DNA of 64,000 nucleotides, taken from the NCBI GenBank assembly GCA_022605955.1, contig JAKCOZ010000303.1, positions 124,001 through 188,000 of the forward strand, in the 5' to 3' direction. The position numbers were made by a program, and so were the translations under genes. Below the pieces are notes generated by a model. It worked only from the letters and a program-made list of their open reading frames with translations. It made no database searches and was not told the DNA's origin. The stretch is from Rallus limicola (taxonomy: Eukaryota; Chordata; Aves; Gruiformes; Rallidae). Within the stretch, counting starts at the first letter, position 1, and each line of letters starts with the position of its first letter. This document shows, piece after piece, positions 25,694-38,167 of this stretch.

Positions 25694-27079
25694 GGTTTCA
25701 GACAAGCTATGCCTTTCAGTCCTAGCTTCTTTACTTTGGGAGTTATTGCTGGACGTTTAGCATGTTTTGAACTGCAGTCTGCTAGGGCCGAGAAAAGCAC
25801 TGTAGGAGGTAGCAGGTATGTTCCTTCTTTCCAGGCAAAGGAAAAGGCTGAGAGCCAAAGTGACAGGGTCTGCTTGTGTGTCCTGTTAGGAGGTTTCAGA
25901 CAAGCTATGCCTTTCATGCCTAGCTTCTTTACTTTGGGAGTTATTGCTGGACGTTTAGCATGTTTTGAACTGCAGTCTGCTAGGGCCGAGAAAAGCACCG
26001 TAGGAGGTTCCAGGCATGTTCCCTCTTTCCAGGCAAAGGAAAAGGCTGAGAGCCAAAGTGACAGGGTCTGCTTGTGTGTCCTGTTAGGAGGTTTCAGACA
26101 AGCTATGCCTTTCATGCCTAGCTTCTTTACTTTGGGAGTTATTGCTGGACGTTTAGCATGTTTTGAACTGCAGTCTGCTAGGGCCGAGAAAAGCACCGTA
26201 GGAGGTTCCAGGCATGTTCCCTCTTTCCAGGCAAAGGAAAAGGCTGAGAGCCAAAGTGACAGGGTCTGCTTGTGTGTCCTGTTAGGAGGTTTCAGACAAG
26301 CTATGCCTTTCATGCCTAGCTTTTTTACTTTGGGAGTTATTGCTGGACGTTTAGCATGTTTTGAACTGCAGTCTGCTAGGGCCGAGAAAAGCACCGTAGG
26401 AGCTTCCAGGCATGTTCCCTCTTTCCAGGCAAAGGAAAAGGCTGAGAGCCAAAGTGACAGGGTCTGCTTGTGTGTCCTGTTAGGAGGTTTCAGACAAGCT
26501 ATGCCTTTCAATCCTAGCTTCTTTACTTTGGGAGTTATTGCTGGACGTTTAGCATGTTTTGAACTGCAGTCTGCTAGGGCCGAGAAAAGCACCGTAGGAG
26601 GTTCCAGGCATGTTCCCTCTTTCCAGACAAAGGAAAAGGCTGAGAGCCAAAGTGACAGGGTCTGCTTGTGTGTCCTGTTAGGAGGTTTCAGACAAGCTAT
26701 GCCTTTCAGTCCTAGCTTCTTTACTTTGGGAGTTATTGCTGGACGTTTAGCAAGTTTTGAACTGCAGTCTGCTAGGGCCGATAAAAGCACCGTAGGAGGT
26801 TCCAGGCATGTTCCCTCTTTCCAGGCAAAGGAAAAGGCTGAGAGCCAAAGTGACAGGGTCTGCTTGTGTGTCCTGTTAGGAGGTTTCAGACAAGCTATGC
26901 CTTTCATGCCTAGCTTCTTTACTTTGGGAGTTATTGCTGGACGTTTAGCATGTTTTGAACTGCAGTCTGCTAGGGCCGAGAAAAGCACCGTAGGAGGTTC
27001 CAGGCATGTTCCCTCTTTCCAGGCAAAGGAAAAGGCTGAGAGCCAAAGTGACAGGGTCTGCTTGTGTGTCCTGTTATAA
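25694..27079 (+). repeat. Domain B 7-monomer unit, copy 1 (1386 bp)
   Basis: The unit runs between TA148 variants (TAA ending at 25693 and 27079). Monomer order: Y-haplotype with GT176, two consensus-like, C68 preceded by T186 (AGCTTTTTTAC near 26320), A94 at 26627, A22+T51 at 26753, and a consensus monomer ending in TA148. The A94 monomer is preceded by AAT instead of ATG at 175-177. It is the template for the six domain B units. Confidence 0.85.
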
Positions 27080-28267
27080 GGTTTCAGACAAGCTATGCCT
27101 TTCATGCCTAGCTTCTTTACTTTGGGAGTTATTGCTGGACGTTTAGCATGTTTTGAACTGCAGTCTGCTAGGGCCGAGAAAAGCACTGTAGGAGGTAGCA
27201 GGTATGTTCCTTCTTTCCAGGCAAAGGAAAAGGCTGAGAGCCAAAGTGACAGGGTCTGCTTGTGTGTCCTGTTAGGAGGTTTCAGACAAGCTATGCCTTT
27301 CATGCCTAGCTTCTTTACTTTGGGAGTTATTGCTGGACGTTTAGCATGTTTTGAACTGCAGTCTGCTAGGGCCGAGAAAAGCACCGTAGGAGGTTCCAGG
27401 CATGTTCCCTCTTTCCAGGCAAAGGAAAAGGCTGAGAGCCAAAGTGACAGGGTCTGCTTGTGTGTCCTGTTAGGAGGTTTCAGACAAGCTATGCCTTTCA
27501 TGCCTAGCTTCTTTACTTTGGGAGTTATTGCTGGACGTTTAGCATGTTTTGAACTGCAGTCTGCTAGGGCCGAGAAAAGCACCGTAGGAGGTTCCAGGCA
27601 TGTTCCCTCTTTCCAGGCAAAGGAAAAGGCTGAGAGCCAAAGTGACAGGGTCTGCTTGTGTGTCCTGTTAGGAGGTTTCAGACAAGCTATGCCTTTCATG
27701 CCTAGCTTTTTTACTTTGGGAGTTATTGCTGGACGTTTAGCATGTTTTGAACTGCAGTCTGCTAGGGCCGAGAAAAGCACCGTAGGAGGTTCCAGGCATG
27801 TTCCCTCTTTCCAGACAAAGGAAAAGGCTGAGAGCCAAAGTGACAGGGTCTGCTTGTGTGTCCTGTTAGGAGGTTTCAGACAAGCTATGCCTTTCAGTCC
27901 TAGCTTCTTTACTTTGGGAGTTATTGCTGGACGTTTAGCAAGTTTTGAACTGCAGTCTGCTAGGGCCGATAAAAGCACCGTAGGAGGTTCCAGGCATGTT
28001 CCCTCTTTCCAGGCAAAGGAAAAGGCTGAGAGCCAAAGTGACAGGGTCTGCTTGTGTGTCCTGTTAGGAGGTTTCAGACAAGCTATGCCTTTCATGCCTA
28101 GCTTCTTTACTTTGGGAGTTATTGCTGGACGTTTAGCATGTTTTGAACTGCAGTCTGCTAGGGCCGAGAAAAGCACCGTAGGAGGTTCCAGGCATGTTCC
28201 CTCTTTCCAGGCAAAGGAAAAGGCTGAGAGCCAAAGTGACAGGGTCTGCTTGTGTGTCCTGTTATAA
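27080..28267 (+). repeat. Domain B 6-monomer unit, copy 2 (1188 bp)
   Basis: The order matches copy 1 with one monomer missing: the C68 unit and the A94 unit are replaced by a single monomer with T186 upstream and A94 at 27815. This fits deletion of exactly one monomer by in-register unequal exchange. A22+T51 follows at 27941, and the unit closes with TA148 at 28267. Confidence 0.85.
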
Positions 28268-29653
28268 GGTTTCAGACAAGCTATGCCTTTCATGCCTAGC
28301 TTCTTTACTTTGGGAGTTATTGCTGGACGTTTAGCATGTTTTGAACTGCAGTCTGCTAGGGCCGAGAAAAGCACTGTAGGAGGTAGCAGGTATGTTCCTT
28401 CTTTCCAGGCAAAGGAAAAGGCTGAGAGCCAAAGTGACAGGGTGTGCTTGTGTGTCCTGTTAGGAGGTTTCAGACAAGCTATGCCTTTCATGCCTAGCTT
28501 CTTTACTTTGGGAGTTATTGCTGGACGTTTAGCATGTTTTGAACTGCAGTCTGCTAGGGCCGAGAAAAGCACCGTAGGAGGTTCCAGGCATGTTCCCTCT
28601 TTCCAGGCAAAGGAAAAGGCTGAGAGCCAAAGTGACAGGGTCTGCTTGTGTGTCCTGTTAGGAGGTTTCAGACAAGCTATGCCTTTCATGCCTAGCTTCT
28701 TTACTTTGGGAGTTATTGCTGGACGTTTAGCATGTTTTGAACTGCAGTCTGCTAGGGCCGAGAAAAGCACCGTAGGAGGTTCCAGGCATGTTCCCTCTTT
28801 CCAGGCAAAGGAAAAGGCTGAGAGCCAAAGTGACAGGGTCTGCTTGTGTGTCCTGTTAGGAGGTTTCAGACAAGCTATGCCTTTCATGCCTAGCTTTTTT
28901 ACTTTGGGAGTTATTGCTGGACGTTTAGCATGTTTTGAACTGCAGTCTGCTAGGGCCGAGAAAAGCACCGTAGGAGGTTCCAGGCATGTTCCCTCTTTCC
29001 AGGCAAAGGAAAAGGCTGAGAGCCAAAGTGACAGGGTCTGCTTGTGTGTCCTGTTAGGAGGTTTCAGACAAGCTATGCCTTTCAATCCTAGCTTCTTTAC
29101 TTTGGGAGTTATTGCTGGACGTTTAGCATGTTTTGAACTGCAGTCTGCTAGGGCCGAGAAAAGCACCGTAGGAGGTTCCAGGCATGTTCCCTCTTTCCAG
29201 ACAAAGGAAAAGGCTGAGAGCCAAAGTGACAGGGTCTGCTTGTGTGTCCTGTTAGGAGGTTTCAGACAAGCTATGCCTTTCAGTCCTAGCTTCTTTATTT
29301 TGGGAGTTATTGCTGGACGTTTAGCAAGTTTTGAACTGCAGTCTGCTAGGGCCGATAAAAGCACCGTAGGAGGTTCCAGGCATGTTCCCTCTTTCCAGGC
29401 AAAGGAAAAGGCTGAGAGCCAAAGTGACAGGGTCTGCTTGTGTGTCCTGTTAGGAGGTTTCAGACAAGCTATGCCTTTCATGCCTAGCTTCTTTACTTTG
29501 GGAGTTATTGCTGGACGTTTAGCATGTTTTGAACTGCAGTCTGCTAGGGCCGATAAAAGCACCGTAGGAGGTTCCAGGCATGTTCCCTCTTTCCAGGCAA
29601 AGGAAAAGGCTGAGAGCCAAAGTGACAGGGTCTGCTTGTGTGTCCTGTTATAA
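28268..29653 (+). repeat. Domain B 7-monomer unit, copy 3 (1386 bp)
   Basis: Full-length version: A94 at 29201, A22 at 29327, T51 just after. T51 also appears in the following monomer (near 29552), the only place where two adjacent monomers carry it. Private changes: GTGTGC for GTCTGC near 28444 and TTTATTTTGG near 29297. The fourth monomer has T186 but lacks C68. Confidence 0.85.
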
Positions 29654-31435
29654 GGTTTCAGACAAGCTATGCCTTTCATGCCTAGCTTCTTTACTTTGGG
29701 AGTTATTGCTGGACGTTTAGCATGTTTTGAACTGCAGTCTGCTAGGGCCGAGAAAAGCACTGTAGGAGGTAGCAGGTATGTTCCTTCTTTCCAGGCAAAG
29801 GAAAAGGCTGAGAGCCAAAGTGACAGGGTCTGCTTGTGTGTCCTGTTAGGAGGTTTCAGACAAGCTATGCCTTTCATGCCTAGCTTCTTTACTTTGGGAG
29901 TTATTGCTGGACGTTTAGCATGTTTTGAACTGCAGTCTGCTAGGGCCGAGAAAAGCACCGTAGGAGGTTCCAGGCATGTTCCCTCTTTCCAGGCAAAGGA
30001 AAAGGCTGAGAGCCAAAGTGACAGGGTCTGCTTGTGTGTCCTGTTAGGAGGTTTCAGACAAGCTATGCCTTTCAGTCCTAGCTTCTTTACTTTAGGAGTT
30101 ATTGCTGGACATTTAGCATGTTTTGAACTGCAGTCTGCTAGGGCCGAGAAAAGCACTGTAGGAGGTAGCAGGTATGTTCCTTCTTTCCAGGCAAAGGAAA
30201 AGGCTGAGAGCCAAAGTGACAGGGTCTGCTTGTGTGTCCTGTTAGGAGGTTTCAGACAAGCTATGCCTTTCAGTCCTAGCTTCTTTACTTTGGGAGTTAT
30301 TGCTGGACGTTTAGCATGTTTTGAACTGCAGTCTGCTAGGGCCGAGAAAAGCACCGTAGGAGGTTCCAGGCATGTTCCCTCTTTCCAGGCAAAGGAAAAG
30401 GCTGAGAGCCAAAGTGACAGGGTCTGCTTGTGTGTCCTGTTAGGAGGTTTCAGACAAGCTATGCCTTTCAGTCCTAGCTTCTTTACTTTGGGAGTTATTG
30501 CTGGACGTTTAGCATGTTTTGAACTGCAGTCTGCTAGGGCCGAGAAAAGCACCGTAGGAGGTAGCAGGTATGTTTCTTCTTTCCAGGCAAAGGAAAAGGC
30601 TGAGAGCCAAAGTGACAGGGTCTGCTTGTGTGTCCTGTTAGGAGGTTTCAGACAAGCTATGCCTTTCATGCCTAGCTTCTTTACTTTGGGAGTTATTGCT
30701 GGACGTTTAGCATGTTTTGAACTGCAGTCTGCTAGGGCCGAGAAAAGCACCGTAGGAGGTTCCAGGCATGTTCCCTCTTTCCAGGCAAAGGAAAAGGCTG
30801 AGAGCCAAAGTGACAGGGTCTGCTTGTGTGTCCTGTTAGGAGGTTTCAGACAAGCTATGCCTTTCATGCCTAGCTTCTTTACTTTGGGAGTTATTGCTGG
30901 ACGTTTAGCATGTTTTGAACTGCAGTCTGCTAGGGCCGAGAAAAGCACCGTAGGAGGTTCCAGGCATGTTCCCTCTTTCCAGACAAAGGAAAAGGCTGAG
31001 AGCCAAAGTGACAGGGTCTGCTTGTGTGTCCTGTTAGGAGGTTTCAGACAAGCTATGCCTTTCAGTCCTAGCTTCTTTACTTTGGGAGTTATTGCTGGAC
31101 GTTTAGCAAGTTTTGAACTGCAGTCTGCTAGGGCCGATAAAAGCACCGTAGGAGGTTCCAGGCATGTTCCCTCTTTCCAGGCAAAGGAAAAGGCTGAGAG
31201 CCAAAGTGACAGGGTCTGCTTGTGTGTCCTGTTAGGAGGTTTCAGACAAGCTATGCCTTTCATGCCTAGCTTCTTTACTTTGGGAGTTATTGCTGGACGT
31301 TTAGCATGTTTTGAACTGCAGTCTGCTAGGGCCGAGAAAAGCACCGTAGGAGGTTCCAGGCATGTTCCCTCTTTCCAGGCAAAGGAAAAGGCTGAGAGCC
31401 AAAGTGACAGGGTCTGCTTGTGTGTCCTGTTATAA
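29654..31435 (+). repeat. Domain B 9-monomer unit, copy 4 (1782 bp)
   Basis: Here the T186 and C68 monomers are absent and a three-monomer cassette is inserted: A14 (GGACATTTAGC near 30109, loss of a CpG) with the Y-haplotype, a GT176 consensus unit, and a unit with T82 (GTTTCTTC near 30572). A94 follows at 30983 and A22+T51 at 31109. The cassette recurs in copy 5 and in the hybrid segment to the right. Confidence 0.85.
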
Positions 31436-33811
31436 GGTTTCAGACAAGCTATGCCTTTCATGCCTAGCTTCTTTACTTTGGGAGTTATTGCTGGACGTTT
31501 AGCATGTTTTGAACTGCAGTCTGCTAGGGCCGAGAAAAGCACTGTAGGAGGTAGCAGGTATGTTCCTTCTTTCCAGGCAAAGGAAAAGGCTGAGAGCCAA
31601 AGTGACAGGGTCTGCTTGTGTGTCCTGTTAGGAGGTTTCAGACAAGCTATGCCTTTCATGCCTAGCTTCTTTACTTTGGGAGTTATTGCTGGACGTTTAG
31701 CATGTTTTGAACTGCAGTCTGCTAGGGCCGAGAAAAGCACCGTAGGAGGTTCCAGGCATGTTCCCTCTTTCCAGGCAAAGGAAAAGGCTGAGAGCCAAAG
31801 TGACAGGGTCTGCTTGTGTGTCCTGTTAGGAGGTTTCAGACAAGCTATGCCTTTCATGCCTAGCTTCTTTACTTTGGGAGTTATTGCTGGACGTTTAGCA
31901 TGTTTTGAACTGCAGTCTGCTAGGGCCGAGAAAAGCACCGTAGGAGGTTCCAGGCATGTTCCCTCTTTCCAGGCAAAGGAAAAGGCTGAGAGCCAAAGTG
32001 ACAGGGTCTGCTTGTGTGTCCTGTTAGGAGGTTTCAGACAAGCTATGCCTTTCATGCCTAGCTTTTTTACTTTGGGAGTTATTGCTGGACGTTTAGCATG
32101 TTTTGAACTGCAGTCTGCTAGGGCCGAGAAAAGCACCGTAGGAGCTTCCAGGCATGTTCCCTCTTTCCAGGCAAAGGAAAAGGCTGAGAGCCAAAGTGAC
32201 AGGGTCTGCTTGTGTGTCCTGTTAGGAGGTTTCAGACAAGCTATGCCTTTCAGTCCTAGCTTCTTTACTTTGGGAGTTATTGCTGGACGTTTAGCATGTT
32301 TTGAACTGCAGTCTGCTAGGGCCGAGAAAAGCACCGTAGGAGGTTCCAGGCATGTTCCCTCTTTCCAGGCAAAGGAAAAGGCTGAGAGCCAAAGTGACAG
32401 GGTCTGCTTGTGTGTCCTGTTAGGAGGTTTCAGACAAGCTATGCCTTTCAGTCCTAGCTTCTTTACTTTGGGAGTTATTGCTGGACATTTAGCATGTTTT
32501 GAACTGCAGTCTGCTAGGGCCGAGAAAAGCACTGTAGGAGGTAGCAGGTATGTTCCTTCTTTCCAGGCAAAGGAAAAGGCTGAGAGCCAAAGTGACAGGG
32601 TCTGCTTGTGTGTCCTGTTAGGAGGTTTCAGACAAGCTATGCCTTTCAGTCCTAGCTTCTTTACTTTGGGAGTTATTGCTGGACGTTTAGCATGTTTTGA
32701 ACTGCAGTCTGCTAGGGCCGAGAAAAGCACCGTAGGAGGTTCCAGGCATGTTCCCTCTTTCCAGGCAAAGGAAAAGGCTGAGAGCCAAAGTGACAGGGTC
32801 TGCTTGTGTGTCCTGTTAGGAGGTTTCAGACAAGCTATGCCTTTCAGTCCTAGCTTCTTTACTTTGGGAGTTATTGCTGGACGTTTAGCATGTTTTGAAC
32901 TGCAGTCTGCTAGGGCCGAGAAAAGCACCGTAGGAGGTAGCAGGTATGTTTCTTCTTTCCAGGCAAAGGAAAAGGCTGAGAGCCAAAGTGACAGGGTCTG
33001 CTTGTGTGTCCTGTTAGGAGGTTTCAGACAAGCTATGCCTTTCATGCCTAGCTTCTTTACTTTGGGAGTTATTGCTGGACGTTTAGCATGTTTTGAACTG
33101 CAGTCTGCTAGGGCCGAGAAAAGCACCGTAGGAGGTTCCAGGCATGTTCCCTCTTTCCAGGCAAAGGAAAAGGCTGAGAGCCAAAGTGACAGGGTCTGCT
33201 TGTGTGTCCTGTTAGGAGGTTTCAGACAAGCTATGCCTTTCATGCCTAGCTTCTTTACTTTGGGAGTTATTGCTGGACGTTTAGCATGTTTTGAACTGCA
33301 GTCTGCTAGGGCCGAGAAAAGCACCGTAGGAGGTTCCAGGCATGTTCCCTCTTTCCAGACAAAGGAAAAGGCTGAGAGCCAAAGTGACAGGGTCTGCTTG
33401 TGTGTCCTGTTAGGAGGTTTCAGACAAGCTATGCCTTTCAGTCCTAGCTTCTTTACTTTGGGAGTTATTGCTGGACGTTTAGCAAGTTTTGAACTGCAGT
33501 CTGCTAGGGCCGATAAAAGCACCGTAGGAGGTTCCAGGCATGTTCCCTCTTTCCAGGCAAAGGAAAAGGCTGAGAGCCAAAGTGACAGGGTCTGCTTGTG
33601 TGTCCTGTTAGGAGGTTTCAGACAAGCTATGCCTTTCATGCCTAGCTTCTTTACTTTGGGAGTTATTGCTGGACGTTTAGCATGTTTTGAACTGCAGTCT
33701 GCTAGGGCCGAGAAAAGCACCGTAGGAGGTTCCAGGCATGTTCCCTCTTTCCAGGCAAAGGAAAAGGCTGAGAGCCAAAGTGACAGGGTCTGCTTGTGTG
33801 TCCTGTTATAA
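31436..33811 (+). repeat. Domain B 12-monomer unit, copy 5 (2376 bp)
   Basis: This is a 7-monomer unit expanded by five monomers. It has both the T186+C68 monomer (near 32062-32145) and the A14 / GT176 / T82 cassette (A14 near 32485, T82 near 32948). A94 is at 33359 and A22+T51 at 33485. It reads as the union of the 7- and 9-monomer forms and is therefore a candidate recombination product or ancestor of both. Confidence 0.85.
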
Positions 33812-35197
33812 GGTTTCAGACAAGCTATGCCTTTCATGCCTAGCTTCTTTACTTTGGGAGTTATTGCTGGACGTTTAGCATGTTTTGAACTGCAGTCTGC
33901 TAGGGCCGAGAAAAGCACTGTAGGAGGTAGCAGGTATGTTCCTTCTTTCCAGGCAAAGGAAAAGGCTGAGAGCCAAAGTGACAGGGTCTGCTTGTGTGTC
34001 CTGTTAGGAGGTTTCAGACAAGCTATGCCTTTCATGCCTAGCTTCTTTACTTTGGGAGTTATTGCTGGACGTTTAGCATGTTTTGAACTGCAGTCTGCTA
34101 GGGCCGAGAAAAGCACCGTAGGAGGTTCCAGGCATGTTCCCTCTTTCCAGGCAAAGGAAAAGGCTGAGAGCCAAAGTGACAGGGTCTGCTTGTGTGTCCT
34201 GTTAGGAGGTTTCAGACAAGCTATGCCTTTCATGCCTAGCTTCTTTACTTTGGGAGTTATTGCTGGACGTTTAGCATGTTTTGAACTGCAGTCTGCTAGG
34301 GCCGAGAAAAGCACCGTAGGAGGTTCCAGGCATGTTCCCTCTTTCCAGGCAAAGGAAAAGGCTGAGAGCCAAAGTGACAGGGTCTGCTTGTGTGTCCTGT
34401 TAGGAGGTTTCAGACAAGCTATGCCTTTCATGCCTAGCTTTTTTACTTTGGGAGTTATTGCTGGACGTTTAGCATGTTTTGAACTGCAGTCTGCTAGGGC
34501 CGAGAAAAGCACCGTAGGAGCTTCCAGGCATGTTCCCTCTTTCCAGGCAAAGGAAAAGGCTGAGAGCCAAAGTGACAGGGTCTGCTTGTGTGTCCTGTTA
34601 GGAGGTTTCAGACAAGCTATGCCTTTCATGCCTAGCTTCTTTACTTTGGGAGTTATTGCTGGACGTTTAGCATGTTTTGAACTGCAGTCTGCTAGGGCCG
34701 AGAAAAGCACCGTAGGAGGTTCCAGGCATGTTCCCTCTTTCCAGACAAAGGAAAAGGCTGAGAGCCAAAGTGACAGGGTCTGCTTGTGTGTCCTGTTAGG
34801 AGGTTTCAGACAAGCTATGCCTTTCAGTCCTAGCTTCTTTACTTTGGGAGTTATTGCTGGACGTTTAGCAAGTTTTGAACTGCAGTCTGCTAGGGCCGAT
34901 AAAAGCACCGTAGGAGGTTCCAGGCATGTTCCCTCTTTCCAGGCAAAGGAAAAGGCTGAGAGCCAAAGTGACAGGGTCTGCTTGTGTGTCCTGTTAGGAG
35001 GTTTCAGACAAGCTATGCCTTTCATGCCTAGCTTCTTTACTTTGGGAGTTATTGCTGGACGTTTAGCATGTTTTGAACTGCAGTCTGCTAGGGCCGAGAA
35101 AAGCACCGTAGGAGCTTCCAGGCATGTTCCCTCTTTCCAGGCAAAGGAAAAGGCTGAGAGCCAAAGTGACAGGGTCTGCTTGTGTGTCCTGTTATAA
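33812..35197 (+). repeat. Domain B 7-monomer unit, copy 6 (1386 bp)
   Basis: This returns to the basic order: Y-haplotype, two consensus, T186+C68 (near 34440-34520), A94 at 34745, A22+T51 at 34871, and a last monomer that here carries C68 and ends with TA148 at 35197. It is the last copy with A94. Confidence 0.85.
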
Positions 35198-38167
35198 GGT
35201 TTCAGACAAGCTATGCCTTTCATGCCTAGCTTCTTTACTTTGGGAGTTATTGCTGGACGTTTAGCATGTTTTGAACTGCAGTCTGCTAGGGCCGAGAAAA
35301 GCACTGTAGGAGGTAGCAGGTATGTTCCTTCTTTCCAGGCAAAGGAAAAGGCTGAGAGCCAAAGTGACAGGGTCTGCTTGTGTGTCCTGTTAGGAGGTTT
35401 CAGACAAGCTATGCCTTTCATGCCTAGCTTCTTTACTTTGGGAGTTATTGCTGGACGTTTAGCATGTTTTGAACTGCAGTCTGCTAGGGCCGAGAAAAGC
35501 ACCGTAGGAGGTTCCAGGCATGTTCCCTCTTTCCAGGCAAAGGAAAAGGCTGAGAGCCAAAGTGACAGGGTCTGCTTGTGTGTCCTGTTAGGAGGTTTCA
35601 GACAAGCTATGCCTTTCAGTCCTAGCTTCTTTACTTTAGGAGTTATTGCTGGACATTTAGCATGTTTTGAACTGCAGTCTGCTAGGGCCGAGAAAAGCAC
35701 TGTAGGAGGTAGCAGGTATGTTCCTTCTTTCCAGGCAAAGGAAAAGGCTGAGAGCCAAAGTGACAGGGTCTGCTTGTGTGTCCTGTTAGGAGGTTTCAGA
35801 CAAGCTATGCCTTTCAGTCCTAGCTTCTTTACTTTGGGAGTTATTGCTGGACGTTTAGCATGTTTTGAACTGCAGTCTGCTAGGGCCGAGAAAAGCACCG
35901 TAGGAGGTTCCAGGCATGTTCCCTCTTTCCAGGCAAAGGAAAAGGCTGAGAGCCAAAGTGACAGGGTCTGCTTGTGTGTCCTGTTAGGAGGTTTCAGACA
36001 AGCTATGCCTTTCAGTCCTAGCTTCTTTACTTTGGGAGTTATTGCTGGACGTTTAGCATGTTTTGAACTGCAGTCTGCTAGGGCCGAGAAAAGCACCGTA
36101 GGAGGTAGCAGGTATGTTTCTTCTTTCCAGGCAAAGGAAAAGGCTGAGAGCCAAAGTGACAGGGTCTGCTTGTGTGTCCTGTTAGGAGGTTTCAGACAAG
36201 CTATGCCTTTCATGCCTAGCTTCTTTACTTTGGGAGTTATTGCTGGACGTTTAGCATGTTTTGAACTGCAGTCTGCTAGGGCCGAGAAAAGCACCGTAGG
36301 AGGTTCCAGGCATGTTCCCTCTTTCCAGGCAAAGGAAAAGGCTGAGAGCCAAAGTGACAGGGTCTGCTTGTGTGTCCTGTTAGGAGGTTTCAGACAAGCT
36401 ATGCCTTTCATGCCTAGCTTCTTTACTTTGGGAGTTATTGCTGGACGTTTAGCATGTTTTGAACTGCAGTCTGCTAGGGCCGAGAAAAGCACCGTAGGAG
36501 GTTCCAGGCATGTTCCCTCTTTCCAGGCAAAGGAAAAGGCTGAGAGCCAAAGTGACAGGGTCTGCTTGTGTGTCCTGTTAGGAGGTTTCAGACAAGCTAT
36601 GCCTTTCAGTCCTAGCTTCTTTACTTTGGGAGTTATTGCTGGACGTTTAGCATGTTTTGAACTGCAGTCTGCTAGGGCCGAGAAAAGCACCGTAGGAGGT
36701 TCCAGGCATGTTCCCTCTTTCCAGGCAAAGGAAAAGGCTGAGAGCCAAAGTGACAGGGTCAGCTTGTGTGTCCTGTTAGGAGGTTTCAGACAAGCTATGC
36801 CTTTCATGCCTAGCTTCTTTACTTTGGGAGTTATTGCTGGACGTTTAGCATGTTTTGAACTGCAGTCTGCTAGGGCCGAGAAAAGCACCGTAGGAGGTTC
36901 CAGGCATGTTCCCTCTTTCCAGGCAAAGGAAAAGGCTGAGAGCCAAAGTGACAGGGTCTGCTTGTGTGTCCTGTTAGGAGGTTTCAGACAAGCTATGCCT
37001 TTCATGCCTAGCTTCTTTACTTTGGGAGTTATTGCTGGACGTTTAGCATGTTTTGAACTGCAGTCTGCTAGGGCCGAGAAAAGCACCGTAGGAGCTTCCA
37101 GGCATGTTCCCTCTTTCCAGGCAAAGGAAAAGGCTGAGAGCCAAAGTGACAGGGTCTGCTTGTGTGTCCTGTTAGGAGGTTTCAGACAAGCTATGCCTTT
37201 CATGCCTAGCTTCTTTACTTTGGGAGTTATTGCTGGACGTTTAGCATGTTTTGAACTGCAGTCTGCTAGGGCCGAGAAAAGCACCGTAGGAGGTTCCAGG
37301 CATGTTCCCTCTTTCCAGGCAAAGGAAAAGGCTGAGAGCCAAAGTGACAGGGTCAGCTTGTGTGTCCTGTTAGGAGGTTTCAGACAAGCTATGCCTTTCA
37401 GTCCTAGCTTCTTTACTTTGGGAGTTATTGCTGGACGTTTAGCATGTTTTGAACTGCAGTCTGCTAGGGCCGAGAAAAGCACCGTAGGAGGTTCCAGGCA
37501 TGTTCCCTCTTTCCAGGCAAAGGAAAAGGCTGAGAGCCAAAGTGACAGAGTCTGCTTGTGTGTCCTGTTAGGAGGTTTCAGACAAGCTATGCCTTTCATG
37601 CCTAGCTTCTTTACTTTAGCAGTTATTGCTGGACGTTTAGCATGTTTTGAACTGCAGTCTGCTAGGGCCGAGAAAAGAACTTTTATAGGTAGCAGGTATG
37701 TTCCTTCTTTCCAGGCAAAGGAAAAGGCTGAGAGCCAAAGTGACAGGGTCTGCTTGTGTGTCCTGTTAGGAGGTTTCAGACAAGCTATGCCTTTCATGCC
37801 TAGCTTCTTTACTTTGGGAGTTATTGCTGGACGTTTAGCATGTTTTGAACTGCAGTCTGCTAGGGCCGAGAAAAGCACCGTAGGAGGTTCCAGGCATGTT
37901 CCCTCTTTCCAGGCAAAGGAAAAGGCTGAGAGCCAAAGTGACAGGGTCTGCTTGTGTGTCCTGTTAGGAGGTTTCAGACAAGCTATGCCTTTCATGCCTA
38001 GCTTCTTTACTTTGGGAGTTATTGCTGGACGTTTAGCATGTTTTGAACTGCAGTCTGCTAGGGCCGAGAAAAGCACCGTAGGAGGTTCCAGGCATGTTCC
38101 CTCTTTCCAGGCAAAGGAAAAGGCTGAGAGCCAAAGTGACAGGGTCTGCTTGTGTGTCCTGTTATAA
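35198..38167 (+). repeat. Hybrid 15-monomer segment joining domains B and C
   Basis: The first monomers repeat copy 4 of domain B (TA148/Y-haplotype, consensus, A14 cassette with A14 near 35653 and T82 near 36118). TTTAGGAG at 35635 is shared only with 30091, exactly 28 monomers upstream. From about 36.6 kb the content changes to A130 monomers (near 36761 and 37354), C68, A126 (near 37549) and an AC195/197 monomer joined to TTTATA with A57 (AGAACTTTTATAG near 37678), all typical of domain C. A junction between two higher-order families therefore lies around 36.3-36.7 kb. Confidence 0.75.

Larger units (their letters stand above)
26627..34997 (+). repeat. A94 and T51 markers restricted to domain B
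   Basis: A94 (CCAGACAAAG) occurs only at 26627, 27815, 29201, 30983, 33359 and 34745, always one monomer before an A22 unit that also has T51 (GCCGATAAAAG). The spacings are 6, 7, 9, 12 and 7 monomers. Outside the domain T51 appears once, near 54106, again on an A22 monomer but without an A94 neighbour. Confidence 0.92.

Noticed and set aside
25693..35197. A single exact higher-order period for the whole window
   Set aside because: Marker spacings vary (for TTTATA: 25, 29, 15, 12, 10, 7, 9, 11, 8, 63, 26, 13, 19, 17, 19, 11, 20 monomers). Only local periods of 7, 15 and 66 monomers can be supported.
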